This document shows, in pieces, positions 38,801-48,515 of a DNA stretch of 64,000 bases. Numbering within the stretch: position 1 is the stretch's first letter; every line of letters starts with the position of its first letter. Source of the stretch: Daphnia carinata (Eukaryota; Arthropoda; Branchiopoda; Diplostraca; Daphniidae); NCBI RefSeq assembly GCF_022539665.2, contig NC_081340.1, positions 5,021,357 to 5,085,356 of the forward strand, read 5' to 3'. The translations under genes and the position numbers were made by a program. The notes under the pieces were generated by a model. That model saw only the letters and a program-made list of their open reading frames with translations. It did not search any database and had not been told where the DNA came from.

Positions 38801-41800
38801 CCAACATGTGACAAGACCGAATACGGATGCTGTTCAGATGGAACATCCACAGCTAAAGGACCTTTCGAAGCTGGTACGTTTTGTTAATCGTTATTTAATT
38901 CGTTATTTCTATTGAATGCATTTGCGATTAAAGGCTGTCCCAAATTCGAAACGTGCGAGGATGCGGAATTCAAGTGCTGTCCTGATGGCGTCACTCCTGC
39001 CAAGGGAGCTAACAACGAAGGATGCTTCACAGATGCCTGCAAAACATCCTTATTTGGCTGTTGTCCAGATGGATTCACTCCATCGGAAGGCAATGACAAC
39101 GAAGGTTGTCCTGCGCCAACTACACTTGCACCACCTACAACTCCGATGGGCGAAGAGTTCCTAATGGTCGCTTGCAAAGACTCGATGTACTGCTCATTTT
39201 TATAAAAATTATTTTCTGGTAACAAATATTAATTTTTTATTTTACAAAGGTTTGGTTGTTGCCCGGATCAAATGACAGCAGCTACCGGCCCAGACAACCA
39301 AGGATGCTTCCAATGTGAGTCTAGTGGTGATATGGAAGAATCAGGTAGCGGCAGTGGCAGCGGAGCAGGTCCCGAATGCAATTCCTGCGATGATACCAAA
39401 TACGGTTGTTGCCCAGACAACTTGCGAGCAGCCAAGGGACCTAATGGCGAAGGCTGTGAGCCTATTGAAAGTATAAAACATTTTTATTGAATCCATTTTT
39501 GGGATGAAAATGATTATCGTCTACCTTTTTAGGTGGTTCTGGAGATATCGGTTCAGGAGATGTTGGTTCCGGAGATGTTGTACCAACAACAGAGTCAGGC
39601 ATCAATTGCGCAACAACTGAATTTGGTTGCTGTCCTGATGAAATGACAGCTGGTAAATGGAACAACATAGTCACGTGGCAATTTCAGAAATATTTCATTC
39701 GTGTTTTCATTTTTTTTAGCCACGGGTCCGGACTCTGCTGGATGCGACACACCTTGCGCTGAGACCAAATTTGGTTGTTGTGATGACAACGTCACGGCCG
39801 CTCATGGTCCCGACAAGAAAGGCTGTTGCCTCAATACCGAATTTGGCTGTTGCCCGGACAATATCGGTGCTGCAACAGGTCCAAAACTCGAAGGCTGCAA
39901 TTGCGAGTACACACAGTTTGGCTGCTGTCCAGATAATATCACTCCGGCTCGAGGTGAAAAACTTCAAGGCTGCGGCTGTTTGTACACGGAATTCACCTGC
40001 TGCCCCGACAGCTACACTCCGGCTGCTGGACCCAATTACCAAGGGTGCGGATGCAATACTTTCGAGTTCGGATGCTGCCCCGACCTCATCACCGTGGCCA
40101 AAGGGCCCAATCTCGAGGGATGCGGATGCGAGAACACGGCTCACGGATGCTGTCAAGATGAGCGAACACCCGCCCACGGACCGCATTTCGAAGGATGCAC
40201 CTGTGAATCTTCTAAATATGGCTGCTGTTTGGACGGCGTTACAGCATCCCAGGGTCCAAATTTCGAAGGATGTCCATCAAAGCCAGCGCTTTCTGGAGGT
40301 ACATTTTAAACATTTCATTCACACTGGATATGAGATTACATTAATATTTTTGTTGTAGAAATTTGCGCATTGGACAAGGATCGCGGCTCTTGCCGCAATT
40401 TCACTGTCAATTGGTTCTTCGATATGGAATACGGGGGTTGCTCTCGTTTCTGGTACGGTGGATGCGATGGCAACGACAACCGCTTTCCATCACAAGACGA
40501 CTGCAAAGCTCACTGCGTGGAACCAACTGGCATTCGTAAGTGCTTATTATGTTTATAATGATGGATGTCCTTTAATAAGCTTTCTCTTTTTTATAATTGA
40601 TAATACAGAGGCTTGTTCGTTGCCACGAGTGGCCGGGCCTTGTGAAGGTAATTACCCGTCTTGGTACCACGATACGGCCACTGGCTCTTGTCGCCAATTC
40701 CGTTACGGAGGCTGTTTGGGCAACACCAACCGTTTCACCACACGTGAAGAATGCCATCAACAGTGTATCGCACCAAAGTTACTCGGTAATGAAAGATTTT
40801 GTTCTGCTACATTTTTACGGATTTGCAATACAAAGTTCATGTCGTTACAGATAAATGCGAGAAACTGCAAGATGCTGGAGGTTGTCAAGGTAACTTCAAG
40901 CGCTGGAGCTATAATAAGCAGAGCATGACTTGCGAGGAATTCAACTGGGGCGGTTGTCAGGGCAACGAGAACAACTTCTTGAGCGAACGTGAATGTCATC
41001 TCCGTTGTAAAGACAGCGGTCGATCCCGAGGTAAGTTATTGTTCTTAATATATTTACGATGGCCTTATCAAAACAAAACACAACACATACGCACAAATCA
41101 TGAACACAATATGTCGAAATTGATCCAACAAAAACATTATGAATCTCAAAGTGACGGCTGAAGAGCGGTGCAACATGACGGCCGACTACGGCCTTTGCCA
41201 GGGCAGCCAACTCCGGTGGCATTTCGACAGTCAAACACGGCATTGCCACAGTTTCCTGTATTCCGGATGCGGAGGCAATGCCAATCGTTTCGAAAGTCAC
41301 GGAGCTTGTGCATCAGTATGCAAAGAGGCTCCCAGGTTTCTTACGACAACTCCAGAACCATATCAGCTCACTACACAGAGGACAAACGTTACAGGTGTCC
41401 GGCCCTTGAGTGTACCCTCCCTTTCCCTCCATTGGCTATATGAACACGCTTAACGCACTAACACATTTGGCTTGAAGATAATGCTTTTGTTTGGACTAAC
41501 AAAAACAACGCTTTTTTAAACTCTTTTGGCACTAAAATCAAATGCAAATAGATGCGTGTCTGCTGCCTCGCGCTGAAGGTCCTTGCAGCGAGAAGAAATC
41601 CCACTGGTATTACGATCAGTCCGAGCGACGCTGCATGCCGTTCTACTTCGGTGGATGTCAGGGCAATGCCAACAACTTCGAGACCCAAGATTCCTGCGAA
41701 AAATCCTGCCGCGCCTTGTCCCTCGTCACTGGTAGATGGGTTATAACTAACTTGAATCTCCTAATGCAAATTAACAATTTAACCTAACCGTTTTAAATTG

Positions 41801-44800
41801 CTGCAACTAATCAATCTCATTTGCATTAACTAATTAGAAAATCCCCTCTTATTTATTTAATTTTCCACACATTTTCTAATTACTTTTTGTATTCATTTTC
41901 GTCAGAGGAAGACACTTGTCGTATGCCACGCGTTATCGGCGATTGCAAAGAATTCACCGAACGATGGTATTATGATGAGTCGGATGAAGAATGCCGTGCC
42001 TTCTTGTTTGGAGGCTGTGGTGGCAATGCCAACAACTTTGAAACATTGGATGCCTGTCGTCAACGGTGCCAAACAGCGGTATCACCTATTCCCGAAACTG
42101 CCAAGCCTATCGACGAAGACTTCCGAACTGGTAGTATCATTCTTAGATAAATTACAGAAAGATGTAATTAACGTAATTTTTAATTTATAGAATTTTGCTT
42201 CTTACCAAAACAAGAAGGATCATGTGACGAATCGATTTTACAATGGTTCTATGATCGTCCGGAGGGTGTTTGTAAGCAATTTATTTACAAGGGATGCGAT
42301 GGCAATCAAAACAGATTCGCCGACCGACAGGAATGCGAAAGTCGATGTAGTCAGTCTCAGGATGTTTGTATCTTGCCCCGCATTGTCGGTCCATGCAGTG
42401 GCTCCTTCCGCCAATGGTATTACGATGCCGGATCCGACAATTGCTACGAATTCGATTACGGCGGTTGTCAAGGAAATCCTAATCGCTTTAATAACGCGCA
42501 AGAATGTCAGAACCGCTGTCAGAGGGTTCGACCTATTACGACGACTTCAACGGAAGCTCCGTACGTGCCTTATCCTCGAGAACCAGAACGTGAATACGAA
42601 CGAGAAAGGGAACGTGAACCTGAACGAGAACGCGAGCCTGAACGTGAACGCGATCGAGAACGTGAACAAGAACGTGATCGATACCCTACCGGAGAAGGTA
42701 TTATTATTATTATGTTATTTATTTCCGGCTTCTTTTAAATTTGCTTTGAATTATCAGATATCTGTAGTTTGGAAGTTGAGCCTGGACCTTGTAGAGCCAG
42801 CGTTCCAGCATGGTATTTCAATCGGCAGACCTCTCGCTGTGAAGCGTTTAGCTATGGTGGATGTGACGGCAATGCCAATCGTTTCCATTCAGAGGAGCAG
42901 TGCGAACGCCAGTGTGGAAACTTCCGTGGTCAAGGTTTGAAACTGATAATATCTATTTATTAACTTTTATTAAAATATTGAATTCTGGTTAGATGTTTGC
43001 CGACTTCCTCCTGATGGCGGCCCCTGTCGTGGATCTTTCCGCAAATATTATTTCGATCGCAACACATTGCAATGTCTCGAACTCAGGTACGGCGGATGCC
43101 GTGGCAATGGCAACCGATTCAGTTCACTGGAAGAGTGTCAATCTCTCTGCTTGCAGCGCGCCGAGGTCGCTCCTCCTGGCAATGTGACATCGGACGCCAA
43201 TTCGGGTACAGCCCAATTTCTTGCTCATTACAGTAGAAATTCAGTAAGCTTCAACAATCTTTTCTTTAACATTTAAAACACTTTGTAGTTTGAATTAAAA
43301 CATTGGCTTAAAAAAAAACAAGACATTAACGTGTAACATAATCAAAATTAATGACGTTTTTCAATGTAGTAGAACTTGTTTAACGTCTAATGTTTTGAGC
43401 TCGCGAGAAAAGAAACACTCCAATGGGTCATTTATATTATGGATGATTGACATACTGTTGGTAATGAAATATTCTGAAAAATTCTTGATGGACGTACGTG
43501 GGTATAGTGGTCTGCCGTCTGCCGATGGACGTCGGCCCGTGTCGCGAGAGATACGACCGCTGGTTCTATGACTCGGAGCGAAGCACTTGTCAGCCGTTCG
43601 TCTATGGTGGTTGTGCCGGAAACATGAACCGTTTCAAAACCTTCGAAAGTTGCACCACTTTCTGTTCTTCATCTTCGGCCGATCAAGCTAGACCAGCAGC
43701 GCCGGCCCCAAGCTATCCTTCTCCTTCAACCTCTAATGGTTTTTCATTTATCCTTTTCTCGTTAAAAAAAAAGCTTTTTCTGCTTCAATTAGTGCCAAAT
43801 TGGCAAAAATCAGTCGCTTTTTACGTAGCTGTTTTTGCATGTACTAGTGTGGAAATGACTTTTGGGGTTTAACGAGATGATTAACTCTAATGTCTTGCGT
43901 CCAGAAAACGAAATCGATGTCGGTCCTACTGCCACGCCCTACAAACCCAGTCCATACGATGTTGATCAGTGCGCCGAGGCCAATGCAAATTGCCGTGCAA
44001 TTAGTTGTCCATACGGCATTGAAAGGTATTTACAGTGATATTTTGAAATGATTAAACGTTCCTCTATAACGTGACGCCTAATCATTTAGATCTACATCGA
44101 ACACCGGGTGTGACGAATGCCGGTGTTACGAGCCGTGCCGCGGCTATTCATGTCCGGAAGGAACGGAATGTCAAGCAGAATTGGTTCGTGATGAATCTGA
44201 TCCTAATCAGTCTGCCACTCGCATCCAACCTGCGTGCAGAAAAAGTACGCAGCGTTTCTTTTAATTTAGAAAAGCTCAATAATCTGAATGAATTACGTTG
44301 CAGTTAATAAAGAAGGCCGATGCCCTACGGTTCAGCGTGGAAGTTCCAGTTGCGAAGAAGAATGTCGTTCTGACGCAAATTGCCAGGGAGATCACAAATG
44401 TTGTTTCAACGGTTGCGGTCGCTCTTGTCTTCCACCTGCTCCCTTGTATGAAGAGCCAACAACGACTACTCCTTCACCTGTTAGAGGTAATTACATGATT
44501 TTGATACATTTTTTTTTTATTATTATGAGCTAAACAATAAAATTCAATTATAGGCACTCCACCACGAATCATCGACGGGGAGTCGCGTGTAGCAGCTGAA
44601 GAGGGCAGCGTAGGTGAACTGCAATGCGAAGCAATCGGGTCACCCAAACCAACAATATATTGGCGTCGAGCCAACGGAGAGGTATGAAACAAATGAATTA
44701 TAATTAAATCGAACAACGATTGATTTTCAACTTATGTCGCATTATAGGCTGTCAACGATGAAGGCAAATTCAAAATCCAATCAAATGGTTCGCTTTTGAT

Positions 44801-46255
44801 CATCGGCGTTCACAGATCAGATGCTGGCAGATACACTTGCATCGCCGATAACGGAGTTGGTTCATCTGCACTCAAACAAGTTCAGTTTGAAGTCAAAGGT
44901 ATGAAATTCTTCCAGTCTGTTTGATTCTTAACCGATGAGTTCAACATTAGCTTTAATTAACAAATTAACATCCTAACCTTTTCAAATGACTAACATTTTA
45001 ACATAAACCTTGGTGATTGGCCTGCTTCTCTTTTAAACGACAAAGACCCGACTATTCGCGCTGCGGATATCGTGACCTTTCAGAGTGTGACGGTCGTGAC
45101 ATTGGGCTCCCCGATCATTATCCACTGTCACGCTATCGGCTGGCCTAGGCCGTCGGTGACGTGGTGGCGCGGTGAGCGAATGCTTCCGCTCTCCTCCGAG
45201 CGCTACGAACAGTTCCGCGACTATTCCCTCTTGGTCCGACGCGTTTCCTTCCGCGATCTTGGCCCTTACACCTGTCAGGCCTACAACGGCTATGGCCGTC
45301 CTTCTTCTCACACCGTCATTCTCCAAGCTATCGGTCCAGTCTACTCGGTTGACGCCGATGAGGTTGAATTCCGCCGCTATCTTCTTCCTCCACCACAACC
45401 CGATCCACGTCTTATACCTTCTACTACAACTACTACTACTCCTTCTCCCTTCCGGCCTCGGCCAACTCCACCACAGACTTATTACACGCTGCCTCCACAG
45501 CGACCTAACTTGGGTAACGTTGCCTACTAACTTTCTTTAATCCTTTTGGAATGTAACGAATGATAATTAAGAATTTGCCGTGTGTTCGTTTAATGCGAAT
45601 TATCTAATAATTTTGATGTTATGGCAACTTAAAGTTGCGCCAAGTGCAAGAGCCTGGACAGAAAGATCAAATTACCCAGTGGATAGTGACATCCAAATCC
45701 ACTGTGAAGTCCAGGGTCAACCGCTACCACAAGTGACGTGGTACAAGGACAACAATCCAATCGTTTCGACGGATCGTATGACCATCACTGGTACAATCCT
45801 CTTCAAAAATATTCTGCTTATTACCTTATCTGTACAATACAAATTTTTTTTGTCTCTTTGCTTTCAGGTAATAACAGTTTGATGATCACTGGAGCAGAGG
45901 GCGCTGATTCTGGAAGCTATCGCTGCGAAGCTGTCAATTTACTTGGAGATTCAAGCAGTCTCATCAGCATTGTTGTCGAAGGTAAGTTGAATTATCATGT
46001 ACGTACATAAGTGAAGATGTTTAATCGTGGTCGAAATTTGATTCAACAGGCGTCTACCTGCACCCGAACTGTACGGACAACCCGTTCTTCGCCAACTGCA
46101 AGTTGATCGTCAAGGCGCGCTTCTGCACAAACAAGTACTACGCTCGTTTCTGCTGCAAGTCCTGCACATTGGCTGGCCAATTACCGGCTACGGGACCGCA
46201 TCTGCTCGACTACAAGACAGGTACTAGCAGCGCCTCCGCCAGGCGTAGGAAGTAG
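26882..46255 (+). CDS. Ppn: Papilin (secreted ADAMTS-like/Kunitz matrix proteoglycan)
   Basis: Papilin is a secreted basement-membrane glycoprotein that modulates ADAMTS metalloproteases. Coding exons: 26882-26910, 31725-31773, 34300-34535, 34831-34900, 35136-35218, 35293-35446, 35524-35647, 35747-35827, 35908-36216, 36290-36416, 36488-36701, 36769-36948, 37012-37185, 37253-37438, 37563-37946, 38008-38314, 38382-38873, 38934-39186, 39250-39470, 39533-39652, 39720-40298, 40359-40535, 40609-40785, 40851-41030, 41152-41394, 41552-41731, 41906-42130, 42191-42697, 42758-42934, 42993-43205, 43508-43738, 43905-44025, 44090-44244, 44304-44486, 44554-44681, 44748-44898, 45046-45513, 45635-45790, 45868-45981, 46050-46255. 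Every phase matches, giving 2787 residues plus TAG. Architecture: signal peptide (exons 1-2, [14 protein letters not shown]), TSP1, ADAMTS cysteine-rich and spacer, six more TSP1, acidic/Ser-Gly linker, 13 papilin cassettes, 11 Kunitz, antistasin-like segment, WAP, three Ig, PLAC. There is no protease domain. The order matches invertebrate papilins. Confidence 0.96.
26911..31724 (+). other. Papilin intron 1 (4.8 kb)
   Basis: Large intron splitting the signal-peptide codons (phase 2), with donor CG|gtaagt and acceptor ttttcag|GTT. It is AT-rich with many A/T homopolymers. Open frames inside lack domains and splice context. It contains a tRNA-promoter-like repeat at 30246-30288. Large first introns often hold enhancers, but none is identifiable by eye. 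Confidence 0.7.
30246..30288 (+). repeat. Degenerate tRNA-like (A box/B box) element, copy 1
   Basis: TAGCTGATTAG (30246-30256) fits the Pol III A box and GGTTCGATTCC (30266-30276) fits the B box exactly. They are only 10 bp apart, so no anticodon arm fits and this is not a functional tRNA gene. The B-box half (30263-30288) matches a second site at 56341-56366 at 23 of 26 positions, which suggests a tRNA-derived repeat (SINE relic). Confidence 0.35.
31774..34299 (+). other. Papilin intron 2 (2.5 kb)
   Basis: AT-rich intron between the signal-peptide exon and the first TSP1 exon, phase 0, bounded by GAC|gtaagt and tttttacag|AGT. It contains a run of about 22 T (33127-33148) and other homopolymers. 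No coding exon is evident. Confidence 0.7.
33127..33148. repeat. Poly-T tract
   Basis: About 22 consecutive T in papilin intron 2; a simple homopolymer likely to vary in length. Confidence 0.8.
34901..35135 (+). other. GC-AG intron in papilin
   Basis: The intron between exons 4 and 5 starts with GC, not GT. The donor CAG|GCAAGT is otherwise a perfect U1 match, as usual for GC-AG introns. Splicing here joins HSCNIQ directly to ECPADTQ in phase 0, as the family requires; I found no alternative GT that keeps the frame. A run of 14 C (35011-35024) lies inside. Confidence 0.8.
35011..35024. repeat. Poly-C tract
   Basis: Fourteen consecutive C in the GC-AG intron of papilin, within a pyrimidine-rich stretch. 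G/C homopolymers this long are rare in the window, where A/T runs dominate. Confidence 0.85.
36169..37640 (+). other. Papilin: thrombospondin type 1 repeats 2-7
   Basis: Six TSP1 repeats spread over exons 9-15, each opening with a W-x-x-x-x-W-x-x-C core: [72 protein letters not shown] and [15 protein letters not shown]. From the third repeat of this group on, the introns fall at the same place, just before the first core Cys and in phase 0, a sign of tandem exon duplication. TSP1 repeats are known sites of C-mannosylation and O-fucosylation. Confidence 0.93.
37640..38381 (+). other. Papilin: acidic and Ser-Gly linker with furin-like site
   Basis: Exon 15 encodes a long Glu-rich tract after the last TSP1 (about 37747-37840). 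Exon 16 is rich in Ser-Gly pairs flanked by acids ([19 protein letters not shown]), typical glycosaminoglycan attachment sequence; Drosophila papilin is a sulfated proteoglycan. The tetrabasic IRKRRQ (RKRR at 38089-38100) is a good furin-type cleavage motif between the TSP1 part and the Kunitz part. Confidence 0.7.
38468..38650 (+). repeat. 36-bp coding minisatellite in papilin exon 17
   Basis: Five tandem units of 12-13 codons with consensus [12 protein letters not shown], starting at 38468, 38504, 38540, 38576 and 38612. Units 3 and 4 are almost identical at DNA level, so recent slippage or unequal crossing-over is likely. The encoded segment is a Lys/Thr/Pro-rich flexible linker before the papilin cassettes. 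Confidence 0.9.
38805..40277 (+). other. Papilin: 13 papilin cassettes
   Basis: Thirteen repeats of about 24 residues with pattern C-x4-F/Y-G-C-C-x-D-x-x-T-x-A-x-G-P-x3-G-C run through exons 17-21, for example [13 protein letters not shown] and [13 protein letters not shown]. Ser-Gly linkers interrupt the series after the fourth and fifth repeats (39318-39370, 39536-39590). From the sixth repeat on they are nearly back to back, eight of them ending in the 579-bp exon 21. This motif is diagnostic for papilin. Confidence 0.93.
40359..43738 (+). other. Papilin: 11 Kunitz domains
   Basis: Eleven Kunitz/BPTI domains in exons 22-31 (two in exon 28), each with six Cys and the F/Y-x-G-G-C core (WYGGC, RYGGC, NWGGC and so on). 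The exons start and end in phase 1, so each is a symmetric shuffling module. By alignment to BPTI the P1 residues are R, E, Q, Q, S, K, D, S, R, R and R in order. Only five are basic and compatible with trypsin-like targets. Confidence 0.93.
42577..42681 (+). repeat. Glu-Arg dipeptide-rich linker in papilin exon 28
   Basis: After the eighth Kunitz domain, exon 28 encodes about 35 residues made almost only of Glu and Arg with a few Pro and Asp ([18 protein letters not shown]). The DNA is an imperfect GAACGT/GAGAAC hexamer array. It probably forms a charged, extended or helical spacer. Confidence 0.85.
43905..46255 (+). other. Papilin: antistasin-like, WAP, three Ig and PLAC
   Basis: Exons 32-33 carry a Cys-rich segment resembling antistasin ([18 protein letters not shown]). 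Exon 34 is a WAP domain (GRCPT...[18 protein letters not shown]). Exons 35-36, 37 and 38-39 encode three Ig domains with the Cys-Trp-Cys pattern ([13 protein letters not shown]...[42 protein letters not shown]). Exon 40 is the PLAC domain with six Cys ([14 protein letters not shown]...[14 protein letters not shown]). The frame ends at TAG 46253-46255 after a basic tail. Confidence 0.9.
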
Positions 46256-48064
46256 ATCAGATGTGCGTCGATATGTGCCAACGACACCTCTTTTCTCTCC
46301 GTCTTTTCTCCACCTGTTGTTGTCTTTCGTTTCCCGCCGCCTTGTTCTTGTCCTCCTTTTGCAGTACGTTATTTGACCAGACATTATCTAGCATGTTTTC
46401 CATACAGCCCTCTCGTTCTCTTACTTTCCACCTTTCTCTTGCTCACCTAAGCAATGTCATTTAAACAGCAAAGAAATTCAAGAGGGGTAGGGTTCCGAAT
46501 TCTTTAGGAAATAACACATTAAATGTTTTTTGTTTTTTTCATTTTTTGACGATTGGCTTAGCGAGCTGTTTGCTAGTCCTGATGAATTTCAATATTATTT
46601 CTTTTTTATTCCCGTATAGACGACCGGTTGGGGAGGAGTTGAGAGGAGGTGTTGACAGAGTTTACATAAGACTTTTCCAATTCAAAAAATTTCTTCTCAA
46701 TATATCTTGGCTATTTTTTGTTTCTCTCTTTTTCTTTATCTATTCCAGCTTACTTTGACAAAACAGTGTGAACGTAAAAGACTACGAACTCGCCCTGTCA
46801 ACTTCCTCCTCATCTGGGCTCCTCCCTCACAATGATATTTTCCCCATAATATTTAGACCATTAACAGCTGCCTTTTGGCTCGTGACGGAAAGCTTTCATT
46901 TTTCTTTTCCAACTAAATAACATATGATTGCCCGATGTTCCGTTTCATTACTATTCACTGCCACTTTATGCTGTTATGACTGTGTTGAACAGAGGTTTAC
47001 GAGGATCCGTTCACCACGCTTATTCCTCCCTCTTTCTCAGACTCTACTCACGTGCCTTCTAATCAGTCTATTGCAATGTATTTCAATCTTTTACTTATTT
47101 GGCATTTAGAGAATATTCCTGCATGTTGACAAAGGTTATTGTTTTCCATGGGTTCACGATGTTATGGCAACAATTACCCTCGGTACCAGAGATATGTATT
47201 CCCAACCGATCGGTTTCTTTTTAAATTTTTTTTACTTATGTCAAGCTTTTCTACGTTTCAAGAAACATTTACCACGTCACTGCTGCATTGCCTTCCTCTC
47301 TTTTGCACTTATTTTATCACAAGACAAATTTTTAACACTTCACGTAGTTGCCCTTAAATGATGAAAAACAACGTGCCTTTTGTATATATTGCTGAATACA
47401 ACATTTTTGTCTTCAGAAACTAGAAACTAGTTTTTGATCGGTTACAAATTAGAACGTTATTCAGGCCAGTCTTAGAATCTACTCAAAAGTATTCTCGTTC
47501 CCTTTAGTTTTGGAGATAAATATGCAGACTACGTAAGGCTGAAGGCTCTGTGTCGTCAACGTGTGGAAATGTATTGTAAATATTAGTTATTGAATGTCGT
47601 CGTAAGATATTAAAAAGTATTGACCGATTTACCACACAACCTAATTCCCTGTGTTATCTAATCTTGAGGAGGTTGCCATATCGGTTCTTATCCTCTGGTT
47701 TCAAACCCAGTTCGACCGGTTGGCATTGTTTACCTGAATCTGACGCAAGCACTACGTGAACCAATGTTTCTAAGTGATAACCGATTAATTGGGAAATTAT
47801 TCGGTTACTTTGTTTTAAACAAAACATCACGTATTAATGTTAAGGCAGTAATAATGCACTTTATTTCCTCAATAATGAGTTTTACAGCAATGGCGTCAAA
47901 ACAATACTTTGGATTCTTCACGAATTTTATTTTATTAAGGATAAAGCAGACATTATTTTCACATTTTTTACGCTTTTCTTCCCGTATTCACAGTAGCTTC
48001 GAGAGATGAAACAAATGCAGCAATTAAAGAGTTTCAAAGTTGTTCAATAGATACTCTGTTTTAA
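46256..48064. other. Papilin 3' region and BRI3-like gene 3' region
   Basis: Convergent gene ends. ATTAAA at about 47609 is a possible papilin polyadenylation signal, and TTTATT at 47860-47865 is AATAAA for the minus-strand neighbour. A strong pyrimidine tract with acceptor (ctattccag|CTTAC, 46748) offers an alternative last papilin exon (46749-46771). Other open frames lack support. Confidence 0.5.
46749..46771 (+). other. Possible alternative last exon of papilin
   Basis: If exon 40 is cut at ACAG|gtacta (46220/46221) and joined to the acceptor at 46748, the frame continues for seven codons and stops at TGA 46769-46771. The default tail [11 protein letters not shown] would be replaced by the short AYFDKTV. 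The acceptor has a long poly-pyrimidine tract; the donor is acceptable. It is unproven. Confidence 0.3.
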
Positions 48065-48515
48065 TCAATTATAAATAGCACCACATCTGTTGCAGCTGTT
48101 GAGTCGCATTGAAAAGAGGCAGAATAATCCAATTGGAAAAAAGAAAATGGCCCATAACCAACCACACAAGGTGAAATGTTCACGTACGACTCCCAACTGA
48201 ACAATAGCCGTAGCCGTTAATTTACAAGTTGAATTATTTTCAAGTATTCGTGTTATTTACCTGACATCTTCCACACCTTCCACCCAAAGGCACAACTTCG
48301 ACTGCTACGACGGTCGGTCCAGGAGGAGGAGGAGGATTTGCCAAGTAAACTTGTACGGGCTGGTATTGTTGTTGAGGAGCTCCTAAAAGCAACACAGTAA
48401 AAGGATAAATCATCCGTCGAAATTGCCTCCTGTCACTACGCCTAAATTATTCTTTGGGTTTAAAATGGTGCTTACCTGAAGAGTAAGGTGGTGGATTGTT
48501 GCTTGGATGATCCAT
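48065..48515 (-). CDS. Bri3: BRI3-like small membrane protein (brain protein I3 family)
   Basis: Coding exons in transcript order are 48515-48476, 48382-48261 and 48196-48065; 97 residues plus stop, with consistent phases and GT-AG sites. The N-terminus is short and Pro/Gln/Tyr-rich (MDHPSNNPPPYSS; PPYS is a PY-like motif). A poly-Pro segment follows (NPPPPPGPTVV), then a CxxC pair (GGRCGRCQLGVV), a hydrophobic membrane segment (LCGWLWAIFFFPIGLFCLFS, about residues 66-85) and a second CxxC (NSCNRCGAIYN) at the end. This matches the BRI3 pattern of a paired zinc-ribbon-like CxxC around one hydrophobic helix, related in layout to LITAF proteins. BRI3 proteins localise to lysosomes and endosomes; the exact function is poorly known. 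LITAF is the main alternative. Confidence 0.85.

Noticed and set aside
39716-40186. 156-codon minus-strand open frame opposite the papilin cassettes
   Set aside because: The regular Cys-rich repeat on the plus strand creates an open antisense frame; it has no domain of its own.
46181-46384. Minus-strand Arg-rich frame over the papilin stop
   Set aside because: It overlaps the PLAC exon in antisense and has no independent support.
47681-47730. tRNA-like T-arm sequence (ggtttcaaaccc)
   Set aside because: Only a small palindromic motif; no acceptor or D arm could be paired around it.
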